This document shows positions 1 through 9,641 of a stretch of DNA of 64,000 nt, piece after piece; position 1 is the stretch's first letter; each line of letters begins with the position of its first letter. The position numbers and the translations under genes are program-made. The stretch is taken from contig MPUH01000096.1 of the NCBI GenBank assembly GCA_001970955.1, positions 1 through 64,000 of the forward strand. Direction: 5' to 3'. Under the pieces are notes generated by a model. That model did no database searches. It saw only the letters and a list, made by a program, of their open reading frames with translations, and was not told the DNA's origin. The stretch comes from Stentor coeruleus. Lineage: Eukaryota; Ciliophora; Heterotrichea; Heterotrichida; Stentoridae.

Positions 1-37
1 CCCCTAACACCCTAACACCCTAACACCCTAACACCCT
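1..37. repeat. Telomere, CCCTAACA repeats
   Basis: Four full copies of CCCTAACA (from base 2) plus partial units on both sides. The C-rich strand reads inward from the left end, as expected for a left chromosome end. The unit matches what I recall for Stentor telomeres. The run stops at base 37 and unique AT-rich DNA follows. Confidence 0.95.
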
Positions 38-429
38 TTAAAATATACAAGGAAGTTCTGATTTTTAAAACTGAGCATTGTAATTTAAAAGCAAAAGCGT
101 TAAAAACTAGGGTTTAAATACTAAAATGCAAACTACTAAAGTTTAAAACTAGCATATACTTCTACTATACTATTTACGACTGCCCTTAGTATTACATCAA
201 CTTATAACTAATAAAATCTACACCTTTTAAATATTTTTGTGTATAACACTTATAATATTACACACTATCTTTTATATAAAATCATGGAAAAATAATTAAT
301 TAGTTTTTTAAGTAACTTAAAAAATCCTCTTATAGTACCGAGGTATTATGATGACAGTTATCAATTCTTAGCAATGATTTTATTTTATCTATCTATAACT
401 GAATTTCTAAATTTATTCTATTATCCTAA
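38..429. other. Subtelomeric spacer
   Basis: About 390 bp of AT-rich DNA between the telomere and the 3' end of the first gene. I see no open frame, tandem array or RNA gene in it. Confidence 0.6.
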
Positions 430-2427
430 CTATAAAGTATGAGTATGATGATGATGCTCATTATACATTTGCTTTATTTCATTGACAAAGTATTCTCTGA
501 GCTCTTTTCTCTTCATTTTAAAAGTTGGTGTTAGTAAACCTGAGTCTGGTGTTATCATAACTGGGTGTAAATATATTTTTCTTATCTGCTCTACACTGCT
601 TAAACCTAATTTTTTTCCAGTTTCACTCATTTTTTCTAAGACTAGTTTTTTTATTAAAGGGTCATTGCAAAGATCTTCCCAAGATTTTTCGATTCCATGC
701 TTTTGGGCTTCCTTTTCTACAAAAACTCTATCAGGTACGACAACAGACACAAGGTGATTTTGAAAAGTGTCTCCATATGCAAAAACAAAAGAAATGCACC
801 CGCATTGCATATAAATATTTTCAACTCTTTCCGGAGATACAAACTCCCCTTGTGACAGCTTCAAAAAACTTTTTTTCCTATCAATTATTGATAAACACCC
901 ATCATCTCTTAAAATTGCTACATCACCTGTATGCATCCACCCTTCCTCATCAAAAACTTCAGCGGTCGCTTCCGGGTTTTTAAAATACTTGGGCTGCACA
1001 CTCAAGCCTTTAACACAAATTTCTCCTGATGGAGGATTATTGCTTGAAGAATATAGCATATCTGGTATATCTACAAGTTTAACTTTCATGCATCCAATGG
1101 GGCCTCCAATTTGTCCAGAGCGCATATCTTTTTGAGTAGTGAAAGTTGTCGCACCTGCCACTTCAGTCTGACCATAAGCTTCGATAAAATTGCAGCAGAA
1201 AAAGATTTTAATTAGGTCAAGAGTTTGCCCATTCATTGGAGCTGCAGCAGTAGTACCAAGTCTGATTTTTCCTCCAAATAATTTTTTGAACTTATTAAAA
1301 TACAAAAAATCATACAATTTATGGGTAGGATCTCCATATTTCCTCAATCTTTCAAGTTTTTCATCAATCATTTTCTGTATCACCTTCCTTTTTTTTTCTG
1401 GTTCACTAGAAACACTAGCCCTAAAAACCTCACTGAACCTGTTTAAAATCCTTGGCACACAAGCTAAAACTGTAGGCTTCAAAAAATACATATCTTCCCT
1501 AAGTTTTTGTGGGTCTCCAGAATAAAACCCAATAGCTCCTCCACAATAATAGAAAACATTTGACAAAACCTTTTCATAAATATGTGCTGCAGGTAAATAG
1601 CTAAGGTGAACATCATCACAAGTGATTTGAAGAATTTCTATAACTCCAGCTAAATTAGCAACCATATTTTCATGAGTTATAATAACACCTTTAGGACTTC
1701 CTGTTGTCCCACTACTATAACTAAGTGAATACAAGTCCTTAGGCTGGGCTCTGATAATATCTTTTCTGTTTTCTTTACCAATCGCTATAATTTCATTAAA
1801 ACTATAAAGCTTAATATTTAAGTTTTGGCATTCAGCCCTTTGTTCATCATTAGGGTCTTCAATTGATATTATAGTCTGAAGGCTTTGACCTTTGCCTTCT
1901 CTTCTAAGCTCAAGGATTCGAGAGAGCTTATTGCTGCTTAAAACTACGGTTTTTAAGTTTGTTTGCGAGAAAATATAGTCAATATGGTCTTTTACTAAAG
2001 AATCATATAAAGGCACATTGGAGATTCTGTATAATGTGCAGCCTATATCAGCAATATTCCACTCTTCACGATTTATGGAATATATAGAAATGAATTTTAC
2101 AGAAAAGCCATCGTGATTTTCCTCGGGACATAAGCCTAGATTCTCAATCCCAGAACCAAAGTTCAAAGCTAGTTCATAAACTTCATTGTAAGTTTTCCAT
2201 GAATAAATATTGCCTTTACGTGTTCCTAGCATGGGTCTTTGAGAAAATTTTGCAAGTACCTTGTCGTACCAATCGACCATGGTCCAAATTTCAGGACTCG
2301 GCGATCTAAGCAGTTCAGACTGATGGCTAACATTTAGAAGAACAGGAGACTCTGCTGGCCGGTTGGTTTCTAACTTGACAAAATAGCTGGGGTACTCAAT
2401 TTGGCTCAATGATTCACTGCTGCCCAT
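430..2427 (-). CDS. Long-chain acyl-CoA synthetase
   Basis: Activates long-chain fatty acids to acyl-CoA through an acyl-adenylate, using ATP and CoA. The 665-residue product is the usual ACSL length. The AMP-binding P-loop is at about residues 237-247 (YSSGTTGSPKG), the adenine motif EAYGQTE at about 416, and the ACSL/FACS signature at about 495-535 (GWMHTGD, then IDRKK and QGEFVSPE). There is no clear signal peptide or strong N-terminal membrane anchor, so it may act on the cytosolic face of membranes or in peroxisomes; this is inference. The C terminus is His-rich (NEHHHHTHTL) and encoded naturally. The ATG is preceded by TTATTATAA on the coding strand, like other starts here. The gene is intact although it ends only about 390 bp from the telomere. 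No intron is needed. Confidence 0.93.
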   Translation of the reverse strand: MGSSESLSQIEYPSYFVKLETNRPAESPVLLNVSHQSELLRSPSPEIWTMVDWYDKVLAKFSQRPMLGTRKGNIYSWKTYNEVYELALNFGSGIENLGLCPEENHDGFSVKFISIYSINREEWNIADIGCTLYRISNVPLYDSLVKDHIDYIFSQTNLKTVVLSSNKLSRILELRREGKGQSLQTIISIEDPNDEQRAECQNLNIKLYSFNEIIAIGKENRKDIIRAQPKDLYSLSYSSGTTGSPKGVIITHENMVANLAGVIEILQITCDDVHLSYLPAAHIYEKVLSNVFYYCGGAIGFYSGDPQKLREDMYFLKPTVLACVPRILNRFSEVFRASVSSEPEKKRKVIQKMIDEKLERLRKYGDPTHKLYDFLYFNKFKKLFGGKIRLGTTAAAPMNGQTLDLIKIFFCCNFIEAYGQTEVAGATTFTTQKDMRSGQIGGPIGCMKVKLVDIPDMLYSSSNNPPSGEICVKGLSVQPKYFKNPEATAEVFDEEGWMHTGDVAILRDDGCLSIIDRKKSFLKLSQGEFVSPERVENIYMQCGCISFVFAYGDTFQNHLVSVVVPDRVFVEKEAQKHGIEKSWEDLCNDPLIKKLVLEKMSETGKKLGLSSVEQIRKIYLHPVMITPDSGLLTPTFKMKRKELREYFVNEIKQMYNEHHHHTHTL

Positions 2428-2879
2428 TTATAATAACCACTGAAATTAAAATTTGAAATCGCTTTAAAGAAATGAAAAATACTGCTTGGAAAAATAGACC
2501 AAAGGAAGCACGAAAGGTTTTGATTAGTATTGCCTTTGCTATAGTTAAGCTCAGTGTTAGATTTGAAAAGTTTTAGTTGAAGACAAAATGATAGCAATAA
2601 AGAAATATTGATATGAAATTAGCTTTAAATCATTTTTTTAAGAATTTTTTGGAGCGTGGCAATAAATTATTAATTTTTATTATTAAGCTTGCCTCCTTTC
2701 TGGTTTTTCTAGAGATGAAAAAACCTGAGTAATGTAGCAATCTAAATATGATTACAATTTTTTGTTTTAACAATGGCTAGTTAAATAATATATTTATAAT
2801 AAATGCACAGATTAGAATTTTACTATAATAAGGACCTTACACAATTCTTGAACATATAGGGGAAAATACAACCTATTTG
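2428..2879. other. AT-rich spacer
   Basis: Lies between the ACSL start and the MFS relic. Short open frames on the minus strand are low in complexity and I do not support them as genes. Confidence 0.5.
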
Positions 2880-3210
2880 CTTTCCTTCATTGCGGTTTCG
2901 TAATTTCTAAATAGGCTTGGAAAACTCTTTTATCTTGGCTTGTAAGTATGGCATATGCTATTCAAAGAGCAACTGAAGTGTGGGACTTCAAAACATTTCA
3001 AGCAGGAATTATAGGCTCTTTTATTCCATTTGGAATCTTATTCGGTAGTTTATCCTAGGGATATATAGTTGATAGATATGGTTGTATATATACTTTTAAA
3101 CCATCAGCAGTAATTGCATCTATTGGAAGTCTACTTTTTGTATTTTCACCTAATTTTTTTTTCGTTCCCATAGCTTTAAGCCTATTAGGTTTTGGCATGC
3201 TAGCTATATG
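2880..3210 (+). pseudogene. MFS transporter relic (SV2/SVOP-like)
   Basis: A frame starting near base 2949 reads like the first transmembrane part of an MFS transporter: a helix ending GILFGSLS, then an in-frame TAG, then GYIVDRYG, then a second hydrophobic stretch ending LLGFGMLAI and a TGA. The loop GxLxWGxxxDRxG is the classic MFS signature, so the TAG sits exactly where Trp is expected (TGG to TAG). Upstream, a 15-nt GTAATTTCTAAATAG at 2900-2914 has the intron form of this genome and joins a matching frame. Only about a fifth of a transporter is left. The resemblance to the SV2/SVOP branch is from motif memory; another sugar-porter-like family is possible. Confidence 0.65.
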
Positions 3211-3289
3211 ATATATATATTAGTAAGAAAAGTTATAATTAACATATTTTAGTTTATAATTTAAGACTAAATGACTTAAAACAGCTCTT

Positions 3290-4420
3290 AAATCCTCATA
3301 TACTGAAATAAGTTCAGCTTTCTTGCTGCTCTATAATTTTCTTTTTTTCTTTTAAAGCTATAACTTCACCTATCAATTTTTTTTTCCAATCTTCCTTTCT
3401 ATCTGATTCTTCTTTTAATTTTTTCTCAGCATTTTGGAGAGCTAATTCTAATTTTTTGATATTTTTTTTTCTAAATTATATTTCTTTGACCTTCCCACAA
3501 GCTTTAAATCAGTGTAATGAAGTCTAGCTACTAGATGTTCTTTATTTTCTTTATAGCACTTAAGTTCTTCTTTTAACACACTATTTCATCTTTAGCTCTT
3601 TTTAGCTTATCTAAAAAAATTTCTTTCAGTTAAGATAATTGCTATATAAAATTTGCATAAGATTCAAAGTATAGTGAAGATGAATTATAAAGTAAATCAG
3701 AGAAAGTATTGTTGATAAAATTGAGCCAGGCTAACTGCAGTTTTATACTTGTTGCTAATTAATCGCCAGGCTTAAGAAGACGTAGAAGAGTTTGAACAGT
3801 ATTTTTTTCAAGCGTTAATCCAAAGCTCTACCTACTATATACTGCTGCAAAATATATTTGTCAATAAAAACTCTTTGTTCAGCATTATAGCTTATATAGA
3901 TTTTTTTTCTTTGACTTGATCAACAAACTTATAATTTATAAGTAAAGGCATGCACTGAAATATTTCTCTATCATTCATTATAACATTTTTTAAACGACCA
4001 ATACATTTCGATGACAATATATCCTCAGTAATAAGAAACTCTTTAAGGCAGTTCCAGATGTTTAAATTTTTAAACACATTAAGTAATATGCTTTGTGATT
4101 TTGTTGCCTCAATCACTTTTATTTTTTTTTAGTCTAACTATTTTTTTTTTCAGAAATAGACTAGATAATAGATGATAGATCTGAGCTTTGCTGACTATAG
4201 CTCACCACCCCTAAGACTTTCAATTCTTTGCTGCAAAGACTGAAAACGTAGTTTGTAATTTGATGCACTTTCTTGAATCGCTTTTTTAGCTTAGATTTTA
4301 TAAGAAGAAGTTATGAAGTTAAAAAGCGAATTTGGATTCTAAGAAATATTTTTTTCTTGCGAAGGTTTGATTTGAGTTAGGGCGATGATGGAGTCTGAAA
4401 CTATTTTTAGGTCATTTTAT
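3290..4420 (-). pseudogene. Decayed coiled-coil gene
   Basis: Minus-strand frames run in series with stops and frame changes. An early part near 4250-4400 contains KAIQESASNYKLRFQSLQQR. A 74-residue open piece lies at 3892-4116 (NCLKEFLITEDILSSKC), loosely F-box-like. A Lys/Glu-rich helical part follows at 3300-3620 (KKLELALQNAEKKLKEE). In-frame stops include TAG after NIS, TAA after YKI and TAG after GGEL. The order and charge pattern fit one coiled-coil protein gene that has decayed. I cannot name the family, and the F-box likeness is weak. Confidence 0.45.
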
Positions 4421-5229
4421 TTTAGCTTTAAATAGTCTTTGTAACGAAAATTTACTAGAATATACTAAAGAGTTTATAAAATAGTTTATTAAGTATCATT
4501 TAACAAATAAATTAATTACATAATTAGTTATGTGATAAATATTATAATCACTTGGCAAGTCTTTATTCACTGTCAAATTTCAAATAAATTTTAGGCTTCA
4601 TAATCATATGTATTTTCCATATTTTAAATGAATTAAATGGTGTAGATAAGTGAAGTGGCTATATTCAAGTATTCCAGGATATAATTTCTATGATTATTTC
4701 GTTCAACTAGCTCCAATTATTTATTAAGAATAAATCTTTTTATAATATTATACATAAAAAATATAATAACTTTGAATGCATATATATCTAAAATAAAAAA
4801 TATAAATTCAAAAATATAAAACGTAGTTAGATCTTGATAATCATAAGCACCTTACTAGTTTTCGTTGAAAAATTATAAGCATAACTATAAAAGATGAACT
4901 TACTAATATTAAATATATAAAAGTTGAGTTATAATAATTAAAGAAAAAGTTTATAATTCCTTGTTAAAATACAACTATTTACCCAACAGCAGTGATTAAC
5001 TTATTTATAAATATATTTTTGAATAGAGATTAGTATTTTTATTACATATAATATAATGAAATTAATGCTATCTGCTTGCCTTTTTTTTTTGAAAATTAAT
5101 GAGTCTACTGGTCTAATTAAAATCGTAGCTAAATAATTGCTTACTGATAAAAAATAAAAAATTGAAAACTATGATATTAACCATTTGAAATTCTAATGAT
5201 TCAAAAATGAAATCAGCACCATAAAAAAA
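4421..5229. other. AT-rich intergenic region
   Basis: About 800 bp of strongly AT-rich sequence. I see no coding frame, RNA gene or repeat. Confidence 0.5.
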
Positions 5230-5862
5230 AATTTAAAGGAGAATTGGAAATCATTACTACTATACCAATATATTGAACCAATTGAATATATCTTTCTTAT
5301 CAAATCCTTTACATAATTATGGAAGTTTTTTTAATATTCTTCTAATTTCTCCACTGGAGCATCATAACCTAATAATATCTTGAGTGATAAATTATGGCGA
5401 ACTTTAAAAGTATTCAGACACCCGTTTGATGTAGTAAAGCATGGTTCTATGCTTTCTCCTAAATGCAATTTATTCCGAAAGTTAATTGCTGCTTCTTGAA
5501 TCATTGGCCCAGTAATTAGAATACCTATTGATCGCAAACGTTGATACCAAAGCCATACAGCTTCATTAATATCTTCATTGTCAGTTTTTCTTCATTTTCT
5601 GCATCTATCTTTACTAATATTAAACCTCAAAGTTTTCCATGTATTCATTTCTTCTTTCATATATTTCAGTAGCTGTAGTTTTTGAAATCTTGAATTTTAC
5701 AGCAGCAGCTCTAAAAATCCCATCACTTCCCATAAATTCTTTCAGCTTAATTTTTTCTCCAAGGGGTAGCTCTTCTAAAGACTTTTGCGGTATTTTTATA
5801 TATGCCAGAGATATGCGTAATGATTTTGAGTTAAATTTGAATGACCTTTGAAAATTCTTCAA
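5230..5862 (-). mobile_element. Pogo/CENP-B-type transposase relic
   Basis: Minus-strand pieces match the DNA-binding half of a pogo/Tigger (CENP-B-like) transposase. The first piece (5620-5862) holds a Psq-type helix-turn-helix (EKIKLKEFMGSDGIFRAAAV, then KFKISKTTATEIYERR). The second (about 5331-5590) reads WLWYQRLRSIGILITGPMIQ, then FTTSNGCLNTFKVRHN, the CENP-B-type second HTH. A third frame near 5250-5300 has KKDIFNWF, where intact elements have an IFNADE-like DDE start. The pieces lie in different frames, so at least two frameshifts have occurred, and the catalytic domain is missing. It is an old DNA transposon fragment, or a dead domesticated CENP-B-like gene. Confidence 0.72.
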
Positions 5863-6825
5863 TTTCTATGAGATAAACATTTTTGCTAAATTTAGGAGTA
5901 TCAGAAGCCTCTTTTAAAACCACTTCTCTTGAGTATTGATTGGCACTTTAAATTATCGTAAATGCTTTTAAAAGTTTAATGCACTACCTTAAATTTTTAT
6001 TTTGCTTTATTCATTCCGGATTAAGACTCACAACTTATAATAGAAAAAGATGAATATTATTTGTCAATATCAAATGCAACATAAGAGAAAAATTAGCAGT
6101 TATGATAGAATCAATAAAATAATTAAAATTAATGTTTTTAGAAAAATTTGCTGATAAAAGCATAAAACGTTACTAATATTATAAAATAAAAGATGAGATA
6201 AGCACAAATATTATCTAGTAACAGTTGGATAATTAAAAAGGGTTGATTTATTATTGCTCGATTATGATTTTTAGTGCATAAAAAATTAATCATACTCGTA
6301 ATTATATAAATTCTGAAATAAATTTAAACAGTAAGTCCTTCTAATCAGTGCTCAAAAAAAATTAAGAAAAAAGAGTCTAGAGATGAAAATCCTACCAAAT
6401 TGATGACTATTTTGATAAGTTTGATATCAAGATATTAAGGACTATACAATTTAAAGAATTATCCCAGAGCATTGCTAAAATTATTCAGTCTAGACGTGAG
6501 CTATCAAATAAAAACTTTTCATCAGCTTTTATATATTTATTTTATTTTCATAACTTTTTGTACTACCCTTGTATAGTAAATCACTCATATAAGATTGACC
6601 ATATTTACTTATTATTTTTTCGGCCACTCATATGTTAGGGTGAGCCTCATATATATATATGACTCACTATTCAAATTTTCAAATCAAAGTTTATATGATT
6701 TTCAACCATCTATCACACATATGTCTTGTAATTTATATCATTTTTATATTTTTTTGTTCAGTCATATTATTTTATACTTTTTTCCGGTCGTACCATTTTT
6801 CATATAAATTGCATATATCCTCTTA
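5863..6825. other. AT-rich region with one coding-like scrap
   Basis: Mostly featureless. Around 6390-6560 the plus strand has an open stretch reading DDYFDKFDIKILRTIQFKEL and then SQSIAKIIQSRRELSNKN. It looks like real protein but has no start and fades into AT-rich sequence, so it is probably a decayed gene piece. The hydrophobic plus-strand frames at 6595-7003 come from T-rich DNA and are not supported. Confidence 0.35.
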
Positions 6826-7009
6826 TCATTTTTCCATTAGTTTCCATAACATTTCGCTCTTAGGTTTTAAAATTACATTATTTTCCAAATTTACACCTAA
6901 AATATCAATAAGCACGTCAAGTTGCTCTATAGAGAAAGGCACCTCTAGTATTTGCTTCGCAAAATCTTATTATTTCCTCCCACCCTGCATTAACCTCATT
7001 TAAAGCCAT
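6826..7009 (-). pseudogene. Short coding-like piece, two frames
   Basis: Two overlapping minus-strand frames read like protein: an ATG-started part (MALNEVNAGWEEIIRFCEAN) and a downstream part in another frame (FSIEQLDVLIDILGVNLENN, ending LWKLMEK and a stop). A single frameshift would join them. A 16-nt GTGCCTTTCTCTATAG lies at the junction but lacks the A at the branch position seen in all other introns here, so splicing is less likely than decay. No family recognised. Confidence 0.3.
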
Positions 7010-7081
7010 TCAGCTTTAGTCTTTACATTATTTTATCTTAGGATACTGCATAAAGAATAGTTAAAATATAATCTTAAAAAT

Positions 7082-8218
7082 CTAGTTATTCATAGTAAGA
7101 GGTGTTTCCACTGAACTAGCTAAGAAAAATATCTTAAAGCACATAGGACAGAGTTTGATTGTGTCATTTTTATCCTGTTCCTGCTTTTGGATATTAGTTT
7201 TAGTAACCAGAGATTTCCCATAATGAGTTGAAAGAAGGTCTTTATAAATTTTACAAAACCTTTCACTAAATTCATTTTCAGATGAAGGAAATTGAATAAG
7301 CTTGAATGCCCTCTTTATCAACTCATGAGAAAGGGAAAAATAAATTCTTGCGCTAACTTTTCTAGAGTGCGTCACAGATGTCAAACGAATTTGCTCATCA
7401 CAATAAGCCCCATAGCATACAGGCTTTATATAATTTTGAGTTTGAGATAATTTAGGCAAAGAAATGTTTGAAAATTTTACCTGAGATATTTTTAGCCTTG
7501 GCTTTAAAGCTATGCTTGATCGTTGAAGTTTATCTATAGAAAAAGATTTTTTGATGCATTTTTCAGCTTTGACTAATTTGCATGATGAGATAACAAGTTT
7601 TGATTGTAAAATACTCATTCTATAAGCATCTCTTCTTGCTAAAATACAATTATTTATAGTTTCTATCCAAAATTTCCCAATTTTGTCTTTTAGATATACT
7701 ATTTCAACTCCGTTAACCATAAATTCTTTAGTTTTCTCTAGCAAGTGTAAGCAATTTATAGAATAAACGAGTAAAATTTTTTCAATGGCAATATCATTAA
7801 CTGGATAAATTACTTTGCCTTTAAGGATGAAAGGAAATGAACTATAAGCATTGTCAAAGTATTCAATTTTATGGTGAAAAACTTGATTATGCTCTTTAAC
7901 TCCTTGGATTCCTATAAAATTGCTATTTATAAGCAATGATTCTAAATGTTTTTCCTGATATATTTCGCAATTGCCTAACTGATCAAAGCACTTTATAGAG
8001 AACAATACAGAATTTAACGTAGTTTGAAAGATTGAAATGATTTCACTTTGTAATGGAGATACCTTACTTATAAGCCTGCCATTTAAATCTGTATATATAG
8101 CTTTGAAAGGCTGATTATTTTTGAAAATTATAAGAGGACAAATGTTTATACAGCAAATTGTGCTAGATGCGTTAACAGAAAGGTTATTTAAAACCCAAAG
8201 CCAAGATTTTTCTTCCAT
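7082..8218 (-). CDS. Hypothetical protein, 378 aa
   Basis: An intact single-frame gene on the minus strand with good amino-acid balance and no intron needed. I do not recognise the family. The N-terminal 200 residues alternate beta-like hydrophobic stretches (CCINICPLIIF, IEIVYLKDKIGKFWIETINN). The middle is basic (about residues 200-260). The C-terminal part contains a helical segment (SHELIKRAFKLIQFP) and one CPMC pair near the end, too little for a full zinc site. There is no signal peptide and no clear membrane segment. It is the only intact gene between the ACSL gene and the EF-hand gene, in a stretch otherwise full of relics. Confidence 0.8.
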   Translation of the reverse strand: MEEKSWLWVLNNLSVNASSTICCINICPLIIFKNNQPFKAIYTDLNGRLISKVSPLQSEIISIFQTTLNSVLFSIKCFDQLGNCEIYQEKHLESLLINSNFIGIQGVKEHNQVFHHKIEYFDNAYSSFPFILKGKVIYPVNDIAIEKILLVYSINCLHLLEKTKEFMVNGVEIVYLKDKIGKFWIETINNCILARRDAYRMSILQSKLVISSCKLVKAEKCIKKSFSIDKLQRSSIALKPRLKISQVKFSNISLPKLSQTQNYIKPVCYGAYCDEQIRLTSVTHSRKVSARIYFSLSHELIKRAFKLIQFPSSENEFSERFCKIYKDLLSTHYGKSLVTKTNIQKQEQDKNDTIKLCPMCFKIFFLASSVETPLTMNN

Positions 8219-8612
8219 ATTAAAAATTTTTATCTAGTAAAACTTTATAGTTTTATTCTTTCAAATTATTTTATAAGTATTGCTAAAATTCACAGCTGCC
8301 ACTTGATCTCCAGATCTCCACTTGACAACTATCAGACACACTTAACAGCCACCAAATAATCACTGACTATAATTTAATAAGAAATTCTAACAATTCGCAG
8401 TACTTATATCATTATTTCCACCAAGAATATTAATTCACCTCGCAAAAATTTTTATTTATTTCTCATCATTTGTCATTAATGATATACTATCAATAATAAG
8501 TATTTTAAGAATGCATTTTGTATGCTTATACGATAATTAAGGTTAAAATGATGATTGCAGTAACAAAAATTTAGTCATCTAACAGTATAAACTTTTGATT
8601 ACGGTAGAACAT

Positions 8613-8665
8613 TAGTATTAGTATTAGTTAGGAATTATCGCTTGACTATTGTCCAGCCCTTGCTA
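8613..8665 (-). mobile_element. 53-bp LINE 3' end with 15-bp TSD
   Basis: This 53-bp insertion is flanked by perfect copies of ATTACGGTAGAACAT at 8598-8612 and 8666-8680, a target-site duplication. Read on the minus strand, it is the shared LINE 3' end (core GGACAATAGTCAAGCGATAA) followed by a short TAATAC repeat tail. The same core occurs at about 34705, 37377 and 56361, where two copies extend into a LINE-like coding end. A heavily 5'-truncated LINE copy explains the variable length, constant 3' end, simple-repeat tail and long target-site duplication. Confidence 0.7.
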
Positions 8666-8869
8666 ATTACGGTAGAACATAAAACCCCTTTTTATCTAAT
8701 TTCAGAAATAAAATAATCAAGTTAGACTATATTTTTTTTTTAAATTCCTAGGTAAATCTTTTATGACTTAGAAACTAGGAAAAATGGAAAAGGACGATAA
8801 TTATTTTGCAGATGTATATTAATTTTTTCTTTCGAATTAAAATGAAGTGATATTAAAGTAAGGGCTCTT

Positions 8870-9560
8870 GATTTATTGAAAATTTTTTAGAAGATTTTTA
8901 TCAAAAATATACTGAAGACTGCATTAATAATTATACTAGTTACAATCTATTTCATGAAAATAAAAATTTAGTGCAATTACAGCAATATAGCAGAAGTCTT
9001 ATAAATCTAAAAATTGAAAATAATAGAATTTAAGGTTGAAGCATATCTCAGGAAATGATTTCATGGTTTATTTAAACAAAGAGAAAATTCCTGAATCTGG
9101 AAGAAAAGTACAAGAGAATATATAATTTCAAAATTTCAAACGAACATTTCAACTAACTTAAGGTGTGTGCATTGCTTAAATAAAAAGAAAATCTGGTAGT
9201 TATACCTCAAAAAGGATTTATCAAAAATCTTTATACTGTGCATATTTATAAAGGAATCCATTTTTCATATAATAGATTGAAAAAAAGCTCAAAGATTTAA
9301 AATTTAATATAGGAGATATTCAAAAGGCTTAAAAAAATTTTCTTAAAACAGATGCGTTCAATATTATTAAATTCTTTCAGTGTCCATTAGAAGGACTAAA
9401 TTTATGTTAGCACGTTGAAAGGGTTGATCAAATTTTGAAATATAATGATTTTGAAAATTTAAGGTAAATTTGAATTTATAATCAAGTCAGTTATTATTCT
9501 AGAAATACACTCATTAGGAAAATAATTTTCAAAGAACACCTTTTGAATTATTGAATTGTT
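8870..9560 (+). pseudogene. Decayed gene of unknown family
   Basis: One long plus-strand frame reads as protein but is cut by many stops. Recognisable stretches include EDFYQKYTEDCINNYTSYNL, NKNLVQLQQYSRSLINLK, VVIPQKGFIKNLYTVHIY and, after a frame change, TDAFNIIKFFQCPLEGLNL and ERVDQILKYNDFENL. About nine of roughly eleven in-frame stops are TAA or TAG, placed where Gln would fit. There is no ATG-started product left. No family recognised. It ends shortly before the EF-hand gene on the same strand but shares no motif with it. Confidence 0.45.
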
Positions 9561-9641
9561 AATAAAATTTAAAAGTTTTCTTCTTGGAAGAAACTAGCGG
9601 TGGTATTCCTAATTTATTCATTATTTGTTGTATATTTTTTA

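Noticed and set aside
6927-6942. A 16-nt GTGCCTTTCTCTATAG that would fuse two minus-strand frames into a 55-aa gene
   Set aside because: It starts GTG instead of GTA and lacks the A at the branch position that all nine other introns have; a frameshifted relic is simpler.
6595-7003. Two plus-strand hydrophobic frames
   Set aside because: They come from T-rich sequence, overlap each other and a better minus-strand reading.
9600-9641. Upstream extension of the EF-hand gene with a hydrophobic leader
   Set aside because: It would need a GTG start; the ATG at 9642 gives a convincing MGC acylation signal.
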